A DNA stretch of 64,000 nucleotides from Hyphomicrobiales bacterium (GTDB lineage: Bacteria > Pseudomonadota > Alphaproteobacteria > Rhizobiales > Rhizobiaceae), in contig UBQW01000025.1 of assembly GCA_900467745.1 (NCBI GenBank), positions 171,530 through 235,529 of the forward strand. Direction: 5' to 3'. Below, piece by piece: positions 34,651 to 43,258 of this stretch. Positions within the stretch are counted from its first letter, which is position 1. Every line of letters starts with the position of its first letter. The notes beneath the pieces were generated by a model that saw only the letters and a list, made by a program, of their open reading frames with translations, had not been told where the DNA came from and did not search any database. Position numbers and translations under genes: made by a program.

Positions 34651-35772
34651 ATGAGCAAGCTCTTCGAACCGACACAGGTTGGCGACATCACCGTCAAGAA
34701 CCGCATCGTCATGGCACCGCTGACCCGCAACCGCTCGCCGGGCGCCGTGCCGAACGACCTCAACGTCGAATATTACACGCAGCGCGCCTCCGCCGGCCTG
34801 ATCGTCACGGAAGCGACCGCGATCACCCACCAGGGCCAGGGTTATGCTGACGTCCCCGGCCTCTACAGCAAGGAAGCCCTGGATGGCTGGAAGCGCGTGA
34901 CCGACGCCGTGCACGCCCATGGCGGCAAGATCGTCGTCCAGATGTGGCATGTCGGCCGTATCTCGCACACGACGCTGCAGCCGAACGGCGGCAAGCCGGT
35001 CTCTTCGAGCAACAAGACCGCCAAGTCGAAGACCTATCTCGTCAACGCCGACGGCACCGGCAGCTTCGCCGAGACCTCCGAGCCGCGCGCGCTTGAAACC
35101 GCCGAGATCGCAGGCATCGTCGAGGACTACCGCAAGGCCGCCCGCGCTGCGATCGACGCCGGCTTCGATGGTGTCGAGATCCACGCCGCCAACGGCTACC
35201 TGATCGACCAGTTCCTGCGCGCCGACATCAACGACCGCACCGACCAGTATGGCGGCTCGATCGAAAACCGCGCCCGCTTCCTGTTCGAAGTGGTCGATGC
35301 GATCACCAAGGAAATCGGCCCGCGCGTCACCGGCATCCGTATCTCGCCGGTCACTCCCGCCAACGACGCATCCGACGCTGCTCCGCAGCCACTCTTCGAT
35401 TACGTCGTCGAGGGCCTGGCAAAGTACGACCTCGCCTTCATCCACATCATCGAGGGCGCTACCGGCGGCGACCGCAACTTCCAGCAGGGCGACCAGCCAT
35501 TCGACTATGCCGGCCTGCGCGCCGCCTATGAAAAGGCAGGCGGCAAGGCAAGCTGGATGGTCAATAACGGCTATGATCGTCAGCTCGCCATCGACACCGC
35601 CGAAAGCGGCAAGGCCGACCTGATCGCCTTCGGCAAGCCTTTCATCGCCAACCCCGATCTCGTCGAGCGCCTAAAGGCCAACGCCCCGCTCAACGAAATC
35701 GACCAGGCCACTCTCTATGGCGGCGGCCCGAAGGGCTACATCGACTACCCGGTCCTCGAAAAGGTCGCCTGA
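34651..35772 (+). CDS. Old Yellow Enzyme family alkene reductase (NemA-like)
   Basis: A 373-residue FMN-dependent ene-reductase that reduces activated C=C bonds of quinones, maleimides and nitro-compounds with NAD(P)H. TIM-barrel hallmarks: MAPLTRNRSPGAVPNDLNVEYYTQRASAGLIVTE, VVQMWHVGRISH, catalytic H178-x-x-N181-x-Y183 (EIHAANGYLIDQFLR) and QYGGSIENRARF. It is the third gene of the ArsR-MFS-OYE operon, which in function resembles nemR-nemA of E. coli though the regulator family differs. Followed by a clear terminator. Confidence 0.94.
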   Translation: MSKLFEPTQVGDITVKNRIVMAPLTRNRSPGAVPNDLNVEYYTQRASAGLIVTEATAITHQGQGYADVPGLYSKEALDGWKRVTDAVHAHGGKIVVQMWHVGRISHTTLQPNGGKPVSSSNKTAKSKTYLVNADGTGSFAETSEPRALETAEIAGIVEDYRKAARAAIDAGFDGVEIHAANGYLIDQFLRADINDRTDQYGGSIENRARFLFEVVDAITKEIGPRVTGIRISPVTPANDASDAAPQPLFDYVVEGLAKYDLAFIHIIEGATGGDRNFQQGDQPFDYAGLRAAYEKAGGKASWMVNNGYDRQLAIDTAESGKADLIAFGKPFIANPDLVERLKANAPLNEIDQATLYGGGPKGYIDYPVLEKVA

Positions 35773-35787
35773 TCAACACCAAGCCTC

Positions 35788-35820
35788 GAAATCCCGCCAC
35801 CCGGCGGGATTTCTCTTTTT
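35788..35820 (+). terminator. Terminator after the OYE gene
   Basis: GAAATCCCGCC (35788-35798) pairs with GGCGGGATTTC (35803-35813) around ACCC, then TCTTTTT. Confidence 0.9.
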
Positions 35821-35884
35821 GGCCAATGTTATTCTGGGTCCACGTCGTTTCCCTTTCCAGCCGCGACCGGCTAGCATCCCCCTC

Positions 35885-36688
35885 ATGTTCACGCCCTATC
35901 TCGACCGCTGGCACCTTACCCCTGACGGCGAGCCTGTCGTCACCCACTCCAGCAACCTCCTGCCCGTCCTGTGGCACGGCAAGCCGGCGATGCTGAAGCT
36001 CAGCACCGATGAAGCCGAGCGATCGGGCGCCGCCGTGATGCACTGGTGGGATGGTCACGGTGCGGCAAAGGTCTATTGCCACGACGCCGATGCGATCGTG
36101 CTCGAACGAGCCCAAGGTGGCCGCTCACTACTCACCATGGCCTCGGAGGGAAGAGATGACGAGACAAGCCGCATCCTCTGCGACACCGTCGCCAGACTGC
36201 ATGCGCCGCGCCAAACACCGCAGCCACCGCTCATTCCGCTCGCCCGATGGTTCCGCGACCTCGCACCGGCCGCTGGCAAATACGGCGGCGTGCTCATCGA
36301 TTGCCACGACATCGCCACCGCCCTGCTCGCTGACGCCCGTGACCAGACGGTCCTGCACGGCGACATCCACCACGGCAACGTCCTCGATTTCGGGGAACAC
36401 GGCTGGCTGGCGATCGATCCGAAGGGCCTGGTTGGCGAGCGCGGCTTCGACTACGCCAACATCTTCGCCAACCCGGAACTCTCGACGGTCACCGATCCCG
36501 ATCGCCTCCGTCGCCAGCTGCCGATCATATCCGCTGCCGCCAACATCGAGCCCGAGCGCTTGCTGCGCTGGATCGCCGCCTATTGCGGCCTCTCCGCCGC
36601 CTGGTTTCTCGACGACGGCATGCTGTCTGAAGCGCAAAGCCCGCTCACCGTCGCCGGCATCGCGCTCACGGAACTCAGCCAAGGCTAG
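35885..36688 (+). CDS. Aminoglycoside/hydroxyurea phosphotransferase family protein (APH(6)-like)
   Basis: A 267-residue kinase-fold protein of the streptomycin 6-phosphotransferase/hydroxyurea group. Key residues: ATP-binding Lys38 (AMLKLS), catalytic Asp160 in LHGDIHHGNVLDF, and Asp178 in AIDPKGLVGE (metal-binding DPKG instead of DFG). Chromosomal homologues need not confer resistance. I chose ATG 35885 (MFTPYLDRWHL); an upstream extension of 56 codons overlaps the OYE gene and terminator. Its stop codon and that of the next gene on the other strand share the palindrome CTAG. Confidence 0.88.
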   Translation: MFTPYLDRWHLTPDGEPVVTHSSNLLPVLWHGKPAMLKLSTDEAERSGAAVMHWWDGHGAAKVYCHDADAIVLERAQGGRSLLTMASEGRDDETSRILCDTVARLHAPRQTPQPPLIPLARWFRDLAPAAGKYGGVLIDCHDIATALLADARDQTVLHGDIHHGNVLDFGEHGWLAIDPKGLVGERGFDYANIFANPELSTVTDPDRLRRQLPIISAAANIEPERLLRWIAAYCGLSAAWFLDDGMLSEAQSPLTVAGIALTELSQG

Positions 36689-37683
36689 CCACGCGGCGCC
36701 AACGCGCCCGCCACCTCATCGTCCATCCGCTCTTCAAGGCAGCCGAGCGACAGCAAGGTCGTCCTGATGGCCTCATCAACAGGCGTGCGCGGCTCGAAGC
36801 CGAGTTCCGCCACCAGACGGTCATTGCTCATCCGGATCGGCTCGCGCCAGAGATAACGCATCTCCTTCAACTCGCGCATGAAAGTCACGAAGGGTGCTGC
36901 CAGCGGTACGACGAACCAGGGAAAGCTCCGCACCTTCACCCGACCGCCAACGGCGCGCCTGATCGCCTCGATCATCTGCTGCCCATCGCGATCCCAGAAA
37001 CCGTCCATGTGATAGACGGCGAAACCAGGCAGACGATCGCGGCGCTCGACCAATTGCACCATCGTTTCCGCCACGTCAGGCAGATAGGCCCACTGATGCC
37101 CCACACCCTTGCGTGCCGGGTTGGTCACGGTGGAAATGGGCTTGCCCGGCGTGATCATGCCCTGCGATAACCAGCTGCTTGCCGCCCCCGGCCCAAAGAA
37201 ATCGCCGGCGCGCACGATAATGACGGGCGCCCCATCACGCGATGCGGCCTCCAGCCGCTTTTCCATCTTGACGCGGATGGCACCCTTCTTCGTCACCGGA
37301 TGCTGCGGGCTATCTTCACGCAAAACAGGAAACGCATCCGGCCCGAAATTGTAGACCGTGCCGGGAAGCACGATCGTTGCCCCGACCGCCTTGGCGGCCG
37401 CGATCGTATTGTCGAGCATCGGCAGCACCAGCTTTTCCCAGTCGCGATAGCCGGGCGGATTGACGGCGTGCACGATCAGGCTCACCCCTTCAGCCGCCGC
37501 CATCACATCGGCGGTGCGCATCGCGTCACCCTTCACCCAGTTCAAACAGGGCTCGGCGGCGCGCGCCTTCTCCACATTGCGGCTCAGCGCGCGGACATGC
37601 CAGCCGCGCGAAACAAGCTTGCGGGCAACTGCGCCGCCAATGCCACCGGTTGCTCCGAGTACAAGTGCGATCTGCTGTGTCAT
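36685..37683 (-). CDS. NAD(P)-binding epimerase/NmrA-like protein
   Basis: A 332-residue atypical short-chain dehydrogenase. The N-terminal Rossmann loop is VLGATGGIGGAVARKL and the middle region TIVLPGTVYNFG replaces the usual YxxxK site, so catalysis as a classical SDR is doubtful. Among three consecutive ATGs I chose the third (37683), six bases after GGAG. Divergent from a LysR gene 90 bases away, which probably regulates it. Confidence 0.88.
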   Translation of the reverse strand: MTQQIALVLGATGGIGGAVARKLVSRGWHVRALSRNVEKARAAEPCLNWVKGDAMRTADVMAAAEGVSLIVHAVNPPGYRDWEKLVLPMLDNTIAAAKAVGATIVLPGTVYNFGPDAFPVLREDSPQHPVTKKGAIRVKMEKRLEAASRDGAPVIIVRAGDFFGPGAASSWLSQGMITPGKPISTVTNPARKGVGHQWAYLPDVAETMVQLVERRDRLPGFAVYHMDGFWDRDGQQMIEAIRRAVGGRVKVRSFPWFVVPLAAPFVTFMRELKEMRYLWREPIRMSNDRLVAELGFEPRTPVDEAIRTTLLSLGCLEERMDDEVAGALAPRG

Positions 37684-37773
37684 CATCATCTCCATCTGTT
37701 GATGAAGAGATGATGCGCTCACGCAGAGATAAACGAAATTGACGAAATTCGTATCTCATCTATACATATTTAG

Positions 37774-38685
37774 ATGACAACAGAGCCTAGCTGGAATTTC
37801 TACCGCACCCTTCTCGCAGTGCTCCACCACGGCTCGCTATCGGCCGCCGCCCGCGAGCTCGGCCTGACGCAGCCGACCATCGGCCGCCATATCGACGCGC
37901 TGGAAGAGATCGTCGGCACGCAGCTCTTCCTGCGCTCGCAGAGCGGCCTGATGCCGACCGAAGCCGCCCTCGAACTCAAGCCCTATGCCGAAACGCTGGC
38001 ATCAACCTCCGCCGCCCTGCTGCGCACCGCCTCCGGCCATCGCGACCGCATCGCCGGCCCAGTCCGCATCAGTGCCAGCGAAGTGATCGGCGTCGAGGTA
38101 CTGCCCTCGATCCTCGCACCGCTGATGGAGAAGTACCCGGAGCTCGAGATCGAACTCTCCGCCTCCGACGCGGTCGAGGATCTGCTGAGCCGCGAAGCCG
38201 ATATCGCGGTGCGGATGAGCGAGCCCACACAGGACGCGCTGGTGGTGCGCCGCATCGGCGACATTCCGCTCGGCTTCCACGCCCATAAACGCTATCTCGA
38301 CCATCGCGGCACGCCGCAAACACTGGCCGACCTCAAGGGCCATCGCCTGATCGGCTTCGACCGGCACACCGGCTATGTCAGGACGATGCTGAAACGCTAC
38401 CCTGTCTTCGCCGACCTCACCTTCGGCTTCAAGGCCGACAGCACGTTGGCGCAGATGGCGGCGATCCGGTCGGGATTGGGAATTGGGATGTGCCAGACAG
38501 GGCTGGCGGCGTCGGATAAGGATCTCGTCCACGTTCTGCCGCAGGCGTTTCAAATCCCGCTTGCGACCTGGGTGGTGATGCACGAAGCGATCAAGACATC
38601 GCCGCGCTACCGCGTCACCTTCGATGCGCTGGTCGCGGGCCTGCTCGATTATATCAGGGAAGGAGCGCTCGGCCGCCGGGACTGA
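37774..38685 (+). CDS. LysR family transcriptional regulator
   Basis: A 303-residue LTTR: winged helix at about residues 5-65 (WNFYRTLLAVLHHGSLSAAARELGLTQPTIGRHIDALEEIVG) and a substrate-binding-like effector domain from residue 90 (IAGPVRISASEVIGVEVLPSIL). Divergently placed to the NmrA-like gene, the classic arrangement for an LTTR and its target. The shared 90-base gap contains AT-rich ATACATATTTAG directly before this gene's ATG. Confidence 0.92.
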   Translation: MTTEPSWNFYRTLLAVLHHGSLSAAARELGLTQPTIGRHIDALEEIVGTQLFLRSQSGLMPTEAALELKPYAETLASTSAALLRTASGHRDRIAGPVRISASEVIGVEVLPSILAPLMEKYPELEIELSASDAVEDLLSREADIAVRMSEPTQDALVVRRIGDIPLGFHAHKRYLDHRGTPQTLADLKGHRLIGFDRHTGYVRTMLKRYPVFADLTFGFKADSTLAQMAAIRSGLGIGMCQTGLAASDKDLVHVLPQAFQIPLATWVVMHEAIKTSPRYRVTFDALVAGLLDYIREGALGRRD

Positions 38686-38713
38686 CGGAACGCCTCATGA
38701 AGAGTGCGATCGG

Positions 38714-38995
38714 TCAGGCGCGTGGCGACGTTGCGGCCTGGTGGGTCTTCCAGTTGCCATCGACCACCTCCGTCTCCGGACGATCGCCACCTTCGGCATA
38801 TTCCTCGTGCCACTTGCCCTTGTCGTCCTGCCAGCTGATCTCGGCGGAATCGCCGCCGACCTGCTGCTCGGCCGCCACGATACGGGCCGCCTCAAGCGCT
38901 TCGGAATGTGTCGGGAAGGCCTCGGAATACACGTTTCCCAGCCGGTAGGCCCAGCCGCCATCGTGCTGGACGACTTCATAGACCACCTTGACCAT
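38714..38995 (-). CDS. DUF2188 domain-containing protein
   Basis: A 93-residue protein built on the DUF2188 pattern: a strand VYEVVQHDGGWAYRLGN followed by a helix with FPTHSEALEAARIVAAEQ and a polar tail. The fold is small and its function unknown; rhizobia carry several. The frame is open 45 codons further upstream but similarity begins at ATG 38995 (MVKVVYEV), preceded by GGAGTG. Convergent with the LysR gene. Confidence 0.85.
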   Translation of the reverse strand: MVKVVYEVVQHDGGWAYRLGNVYSEAFPTHSEALEAARIVAAEQQVGGDSAEISWQDDKGKWHEEYAEGGDRPETEVVDGNWKTHQAATSPRA

Positions 38996-39206
38996 ACACT
39001 TCACTCCTCTTTTGCTTGGTTCAACACACCGAACAGACAGGATCGAATCCTGTTTAGCGCGGTGCCATCTGGCAAAAAGACGAGAGGCGCCGCGATATGC
39101 TTCCGGCTGACCGATGAGGCAGTATTCCATTAAATGCCCAAGACTGCAAACCTGCCCCGCGCAATCGCCGACTTGATATGTGAAATCATCGCCTTAGACT
39201 TGAGAC

Positions 39207-40328
39207 ATGAATCAAGATCGGAGCTCGACGTTGGGGATAGTGTCACGCCTGAAAACCGAACGGTACCTGCTGATCGCAATTGCGGTCGGCGTGGCGGCAT
39301 TTCTGTCGGAACACGCGATCATGGAGATGGGCCAAGGCGCGGCACTCATCGCGGCCGCCGCCCTCATCGTGACCATCGTCCTCGCCTCCATGCGTGTGGC
39401 CCATCACGCCGAAATCCTCGCTATCAAGGTCGGCGATCCATATGGCACGATGATCCTGACGCTCTCGGCCGTTGCCGTCGAGGTCATCATCCTCGCCATC
39501 ATGATGTCAGGCGAAAGCTCGCCGACGCTGGTGCGCGACACGATCTATTCGGCGCTGATGCTCGATATCAACGGCATCCTCGGCCTCGCAGCTTTGCTCG
39601 GCGGCCTGAAGCATGGCGAACAGCCCTATAACGACAACTCAGGCAAGACCTATGGCGTCATGATCCTGACGGCCATCGGCATCTCGATGATCGTCCCAGA
39701 ATTCGTGCCCGACGAGAAATGGCATTACTATTCCGCCTTCACCATCGTCGCGATGATTGCGCTCTACGCGCTTTTCCTGCGCATGCAGGTCGGCCAGCAC
39801 AGCTATTTCTTTAGCTACAGCTACCCACGCGCCGAGCGCAAACAGGACGCCGCGGAAGATCACGGCGACGAAGGGTCGACGGCGGTCTCGATCGCCACGA
39901 TCCTGGCGGGCGTCGTCATCATCGGTGCGCTCGCGGAATTCATGTCGGCCTTCATGACGACGGGCCTCAAGGACACCGGCGCCCCCATCGGCCTCACCGC
40001 CCTCGTCGTCGCGACCATATCGGCTGCGCCCGAGATCCTGACCGCGCTCCGCGCCGCCTTGAAGAACCGCATGCAGGCAACCGTGAACATCGCCATGGGC
40101 GCCTCGCTCTCGACGGTCATCCTGACCGTCCCGGTCATGGAGGCCATCGCGCTCTACACCGGCCAGCCCTTCATCATGGCGATGACGCCGGTGCAGACGG
40201 TGATGGTCACGATCACCCTGATTGCCGCCGCCATCAACCTCAACGATGGCGAGACCAACGCCATCGAGGGCATGACGCACTTCATCCTCTTCGCGACATT
40301 CCTGATGCTGGCGAGCCTGGGATTATAA
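39207..40328 (+). CDS. chaA: Calcium/sodium:proton antiporter (ChaA-like, CaCA family)
   Basis: A 373-residue inner-membrane cation/proton exchanger with about eleven hydrophobic segments. The two alpha-repeats are visible: HHAEILAIKVGDPYGTMILTLSAVAVEVIIL (about 68-98) and ISAAPEILTALRAALKNRMQATVNIAMGASLSTVILTVP (about 270-308), each carrying the acidic ion-binding Glu (VEV and PE). A polar cytoplasmic loop lies near residues 205-225 (RAERKQDAAEDHGDEG). Monocistronic as far as the sequence shows. Confidence 0.9.
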   Translation: MNQDRSSTLGIVSRLKTERYLLIAIAVGVAAFLSEHAIMEMGQGAALIAAAALIVTIVLASMRVAHHAEILAIKVGDPYGTMILTLSAVAVEVIILAIMMSGESSPTLVRDTIYSALMLDINGILGLAALLGGLKHGEQPYNDNSGKTYGVMILTAIGISMIVPEFVPDEKWHYYSAFTIVAMIALYALFLRMQVGQHSYFFSYSYPRAERKQDAAEDHGDEGSTAVSIATILAGVVIIGALAEFMSAFMTTGLKDTGAPIGLTALVVATISAAPEILTALRAALKNRMQATVNIAMGASLSTVILTVPVMEAIALYTGQPFIMAMTPVQTVMVTITLIAAAINLNDGETNAIEGMTHFILFATFLMLASLGL

Positions 40329-40419
40329 CGACGGGTGGCGCGACCTCAGCGGCGGATTGAATCCGAAATCAACGCCTTGCGGCGAAAACCTGAATCGGAT
40401 TGCCAAGCCGGAAAGACAA

Positions 40420-41574
40420 TCACGCCGCGATCTTCTCATAGAGGACGGCGCGATTGCGCCCACTATCCTTGGCGGCATAAAGCGCCGCATCGGCCATCTT
40501 GAGCAGATCGCTCCAGGAACGGCCCGCATCCGCACTCGTTGCAACGCCGATGCTGACGGTGAGCGGCACGCGCTGACCGTTGCTGTCCACTTCGAGCTTG
40601 CCGATCAGATCGACCAGACGCTCGGCCGCCTTCATGGCTTCCAAGGCGTTCGTCTTCGGAAGATAGGCCGCGAACTCCTCGCCGCCGAGGCGCGCGAAGC
40701 TGCCGCTTGCATTGAGGTTGCGGCTGATCGCATCGGCGAAGCTGACGAGCACCTGATCGCCAGTATCATGGCCGAAACGATCGTTGACCTGCTTGAACAG
40801 GTCGAGATCCATCAACAGCAGCGCATCGTCGCCACGCATGACCTTCGGCATCCGCGAGGTAAACCAGCGGCGGTTGCCGACACCGGTCAGCATATCCGTA
40901 TCGGCCACATGCCGCAGCGCCGCCTCGGCACGCTCCTTCACGAGGATGATCACGAAAAGCGCGATCGCGAAATGGCAAATGATGCGGATGAAGAACGCCC
41001 AGCGCGGCGTCATCGGAGCGATCGCCGGCGTCAGCATGGCAACGACGATGAGCAGGGCCAGAAGCGACGACAGCGCGATCACGCAAGACAGCACGATCCG
41101 CACCGGCAGCCGTTCCGGCCGCCGATCGTGCAGCACCGTTGCCGTGGCCGCCGCAAGCGACAGGAAGGAAACGAAATTCCCGACCGCGCCGCGAACGGCG
41201 TCGACCAGATAGAACCGCGTCGCGAACGCGGTCACGATCAGCACCGCTGGAATGATCAGCACGAGCCAATCGATCCGCCGCCGCCGGCCGCTGCTGAGTT
41301 GCCGCATCCCGACCCAGAAGACCGCATAACCGATCAGGCCGAATACAAAGGTCCCGAACGTCCATATTTCATGAGACAGTACCGAACGCTCGCCCAGCCC
41401 CGCCAAGGTCGACGACATCGCCAGCGACAGGAAGCCGATCGCCAGCGTTCCCAACCCCTCCCCGCGCTTCGACTGCCAGCGCGTGTAGAGAAAGCAGAGA
41501 GCGCCGACGAGAAACGAGCATTGGTGCAACAGGAGAACCGTTGCGAAGTCGAGCTGGAAGGATTGAAGCGTCAT
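40420..41574 (-). CDS. Membrane diguanylate cyclase (GGDEF)
   Basis: A 384-residue protein with an N-terminal membrane module of about six hydrophobic segments (residues 10-212) and a C-terminal GGDEF domain (about 222-384). The active-site signature is intact as GGEEF at 297-301, with the metal Asp256 (MDLDLFKQVNDRFGHD). The autoinhibitory I-site RxxD normally found a few residues before GGEEF is absent (RNLNASGSFAR), so c-di-GMP feedback inhibition is not expected. Start at ATG 41574 (MTLQSFQLDF). Confidence 0.92.
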   Translation of the reverse strand: MTLQSFQLDFATVLLLHQCSFLVGALCFLYTRWQSKRGEGLGTLAIGFLSLAMSSTLAGLGERSVLSHEIWTFGTFVFGLIGYAVFWVGMRQLSSGRRRRIDWLVLIIPAVLIVTAFATRFYLVDAVRGAVGNFVSFLSLAAATATVLHDRRPERLPVRIVLSCVIALSSLLALLIVVAMLTPAIAPMTPRWAFFIRIICHFAIALFVIILVKERAEAALRHVADTDMLTGVGNRRWFTSRMPKVMRGDDALLLMDLDLFKQVNDRFGHDTGDQVLVSFADAISRNLNASGSFARLGGEEFAAYLPKTNALEAMKAAERLVDLIGKLEVDSNGQRVPLTVSIGVATSADAGRSWSDLLKMADAALYAAKDSGRNRAVLYEKIAA

Positions 41575-41667
41575 GATCCGGAGGCAATGAAATCTATAAA
41601 AACAGCGCACCAATAGACGCCAGTCATTAGCGATCTTTAAATGGGCGGGAGCAAAACACACCCGCAA

Positions 41668-41695
41668 CAAAAAACCCGCCGTCGCCGGCGGGTTT
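41668..41695 (-). terminator. Terminator of the aspartate aminotransferase gene
   Basis: On the minus strand AAACCCGCC pairs with GGCGGGTTT around a GGCGAC loop, then TTTTTTGTTG. It lies 20 bases past the aatA stop. Confidence 0.88.
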
Positions 41696-41716
41696 CGAAG
41701 TTCAAAGCGAGGCTGC

Positions 41717-42919
41717 TTACTTGCAGGCGCCGCAGAAGCGCTGGATGCGCTTGCAGGCTTCTTCGAGCAGTGCTTCCGAGGTCGCGTAGGAGATGCGGAA
41801 GTTCGGGCCGAGGCCGAATGCCGAGCCGTGAACCACGGCAACGCCTTCCGATTCCAGCAGCTCGGACACGAAGTCCTCGTCCGTCTCGATGACCTTGCCC
41901 GTCGGGGCCGTCTTGCCGATCAGGCCGGCGCAGGACGGGTAGACGTAGAAGGCGCCTTCCGGGTTCGGGCACGAAATGCCCTTGGCCTGGTTCAGCATCG
42001 ACACGACGAGGTCGCGGCGGCCCTCGAAGATCTTCTTGTTCTCGGGGATGAACGCCTGCGTGCCGTTGAGCGCTTCGACAGCAGCCCACTGCGCGATCGA
42101 CGATGCGCCCGAGGTCTGCTGGCCCTGGATCATGTCCATGGCCTTGATCAGCTGGATCGGGCCGGCCGCGTAGCCGATACGCCAGCCGGTCATAGCGTAG
42201 GCCTTGGAGACGCCGTTCATGGTGAGCGTGCGGTCATAGAGCTTCGGCTCGACTTCGACGGGCGTGACAAACTTGAAGTCGCCATAGGTCAGGTGCTCGT
42301 ACATGTCATCGGTCAGGATCCAGACATGCGGATGCTTGAGCAGCACGTCGGTCAGAGCCTTCAGCTCGTCATGCGTATAGGCTGCACCCGACGGGTTGGA
42401 CGGCGAGTTGAAAATGAACCACTTCGTCTTCGGCGTGATCGCCTTGTCGAGATCAGCGGCCTGGAGCTTGAAGTTGTTTTCCTGCGTCGTCATGACGGTA
42501 ACCGGCGTACCGCCGCACAGTGCCACCATCTCTGGGTAGGACACCCAGTAAGGAGCCGGGATGACGACTTCATCGCCGGCATTCAGCGTTGCCATGAAGG
42601 CGTTGAAAAGAATCTGCTTTCCGCCGGTGCCGACGATCGTCTGCTCCCAGGAGTAATCCAGGCCGTTCTCGCGCTTGAACTTCGCGGCAATCGCCTTGCG
42701 CAGTTCAGGGATACCGGAAACCGGCGTGTACTTCGTCTCGCCGCGGTTGATCGCGTCGATCGCCGCCTGCTTGATATTGTCGGGCGTATCGAAGTCCGGC
42801 TCACCGGCGCCAAGACCGATCACGTCACGGCCTTTTGCTTTCAACTCGCGCGCTTTCTGGGAAACGGCGATGGTGGCGGAAGGCTTCACACGGGAAAGAG
42901 CATCGGCAAGAAAGGCCAT
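41717..42919 (-). CDS. aatA: Aspartate aminotransferase (class I PLP)
   Basis: A 400-residue fold-type I aminotransferase of the Ib subgroup, interconverting aspartate/2-oxoglutarate and oxaloacetate/glutamate. Signature residues: GLGAGEPDFDTP, NPSNPSG-like NSPSNPSGAAY (170-180), DDMYEHLTY, PLP-binding Lys239 in NGVSKAYAMTGWRIGY, and Arg in NFRISYATS near residue 375. It resembles S. meliloti AatA, which is needed for symbiotic nitrogen fixation. Transcribed alone. Confidence 0.95.
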   Translation of the reverse strand: MAFLADALSRVKPSATIAVSQKARELKAKGRDVIGLGAGEPDFDTPDNIKQAAIDAINRGETKYTPVSGIPELRKAIAAKFKRENGLDYSWEQTIVGTGGKQILFNAFMATLNAGDEVVIPAPYWVSYPEMVALCGGTPVTVMTTQENNFKLQAADLDKAITPKTKWFIFNSPSNPSGAAYTHDELKALTDVLLKHPHVWILTDDMYEHLTYGDFKFVTPVEVEPKLYDRTLTMNGVSKAYAMTGWRIGYAAGPIQLIKAMDMIQGQQTSGASSIAQWAAVEALNGTQAFIPENKKIFEGRRDLVVSMLNQAKGISCPNPEGAFYVYPSCAGLIGKTAPTGKVIETDEDFVSELLESEGVAVVHGSAFGLGPNFRISYATSEALLEEACKRIQRFCGACK

Positions 42920-43258
42920 GATATCGGTCCTATACGGTTGATTTTAGCAGACGGCCGGGGCCGGATTTCTGCGCTACGGTCTATGTCCAATGTAGGCAGG
43001 CTTTTCAAGGCCAAAGGGGTGATGAATCGGATGATTCTTCGTGATCATTCGCGCCATCGGGACCGTGATTCGCATAATCCGAAGCCGCTTGACCGACGCG
43101 ATCCTGATTTACGCCTTGAAATCAAAAACTTCGCCAAATCGGCCCTTCGCCACGAATTGGCCGCAACAAATGCCGTGGCATGCCGCAATTCGGTCGCGAG
43201 CCCGCCGAGATCGAAGCCGCATTCTTGCATCTCCGAAATTGGTTACTGAGGGCATGCC
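42920..43258. other. Intergenic region between aatA and the sortase-target gene
   Basis: A 339-base divergent region. It must contain promoters for both flanking genes; I cannot pick one with confidence. I see no terminator, repeat or RNA. A few short frames cross it, without ribosome sites or recognisable products. Confidence 0.5.

Noticed and set aside
35885..36688. Acquired streptomycin-resistance gene
   Set aside because: Composition matches the neighbours and there are no integron, transposon or repeat signs; this is an APH-family homologue of unknown substrate.
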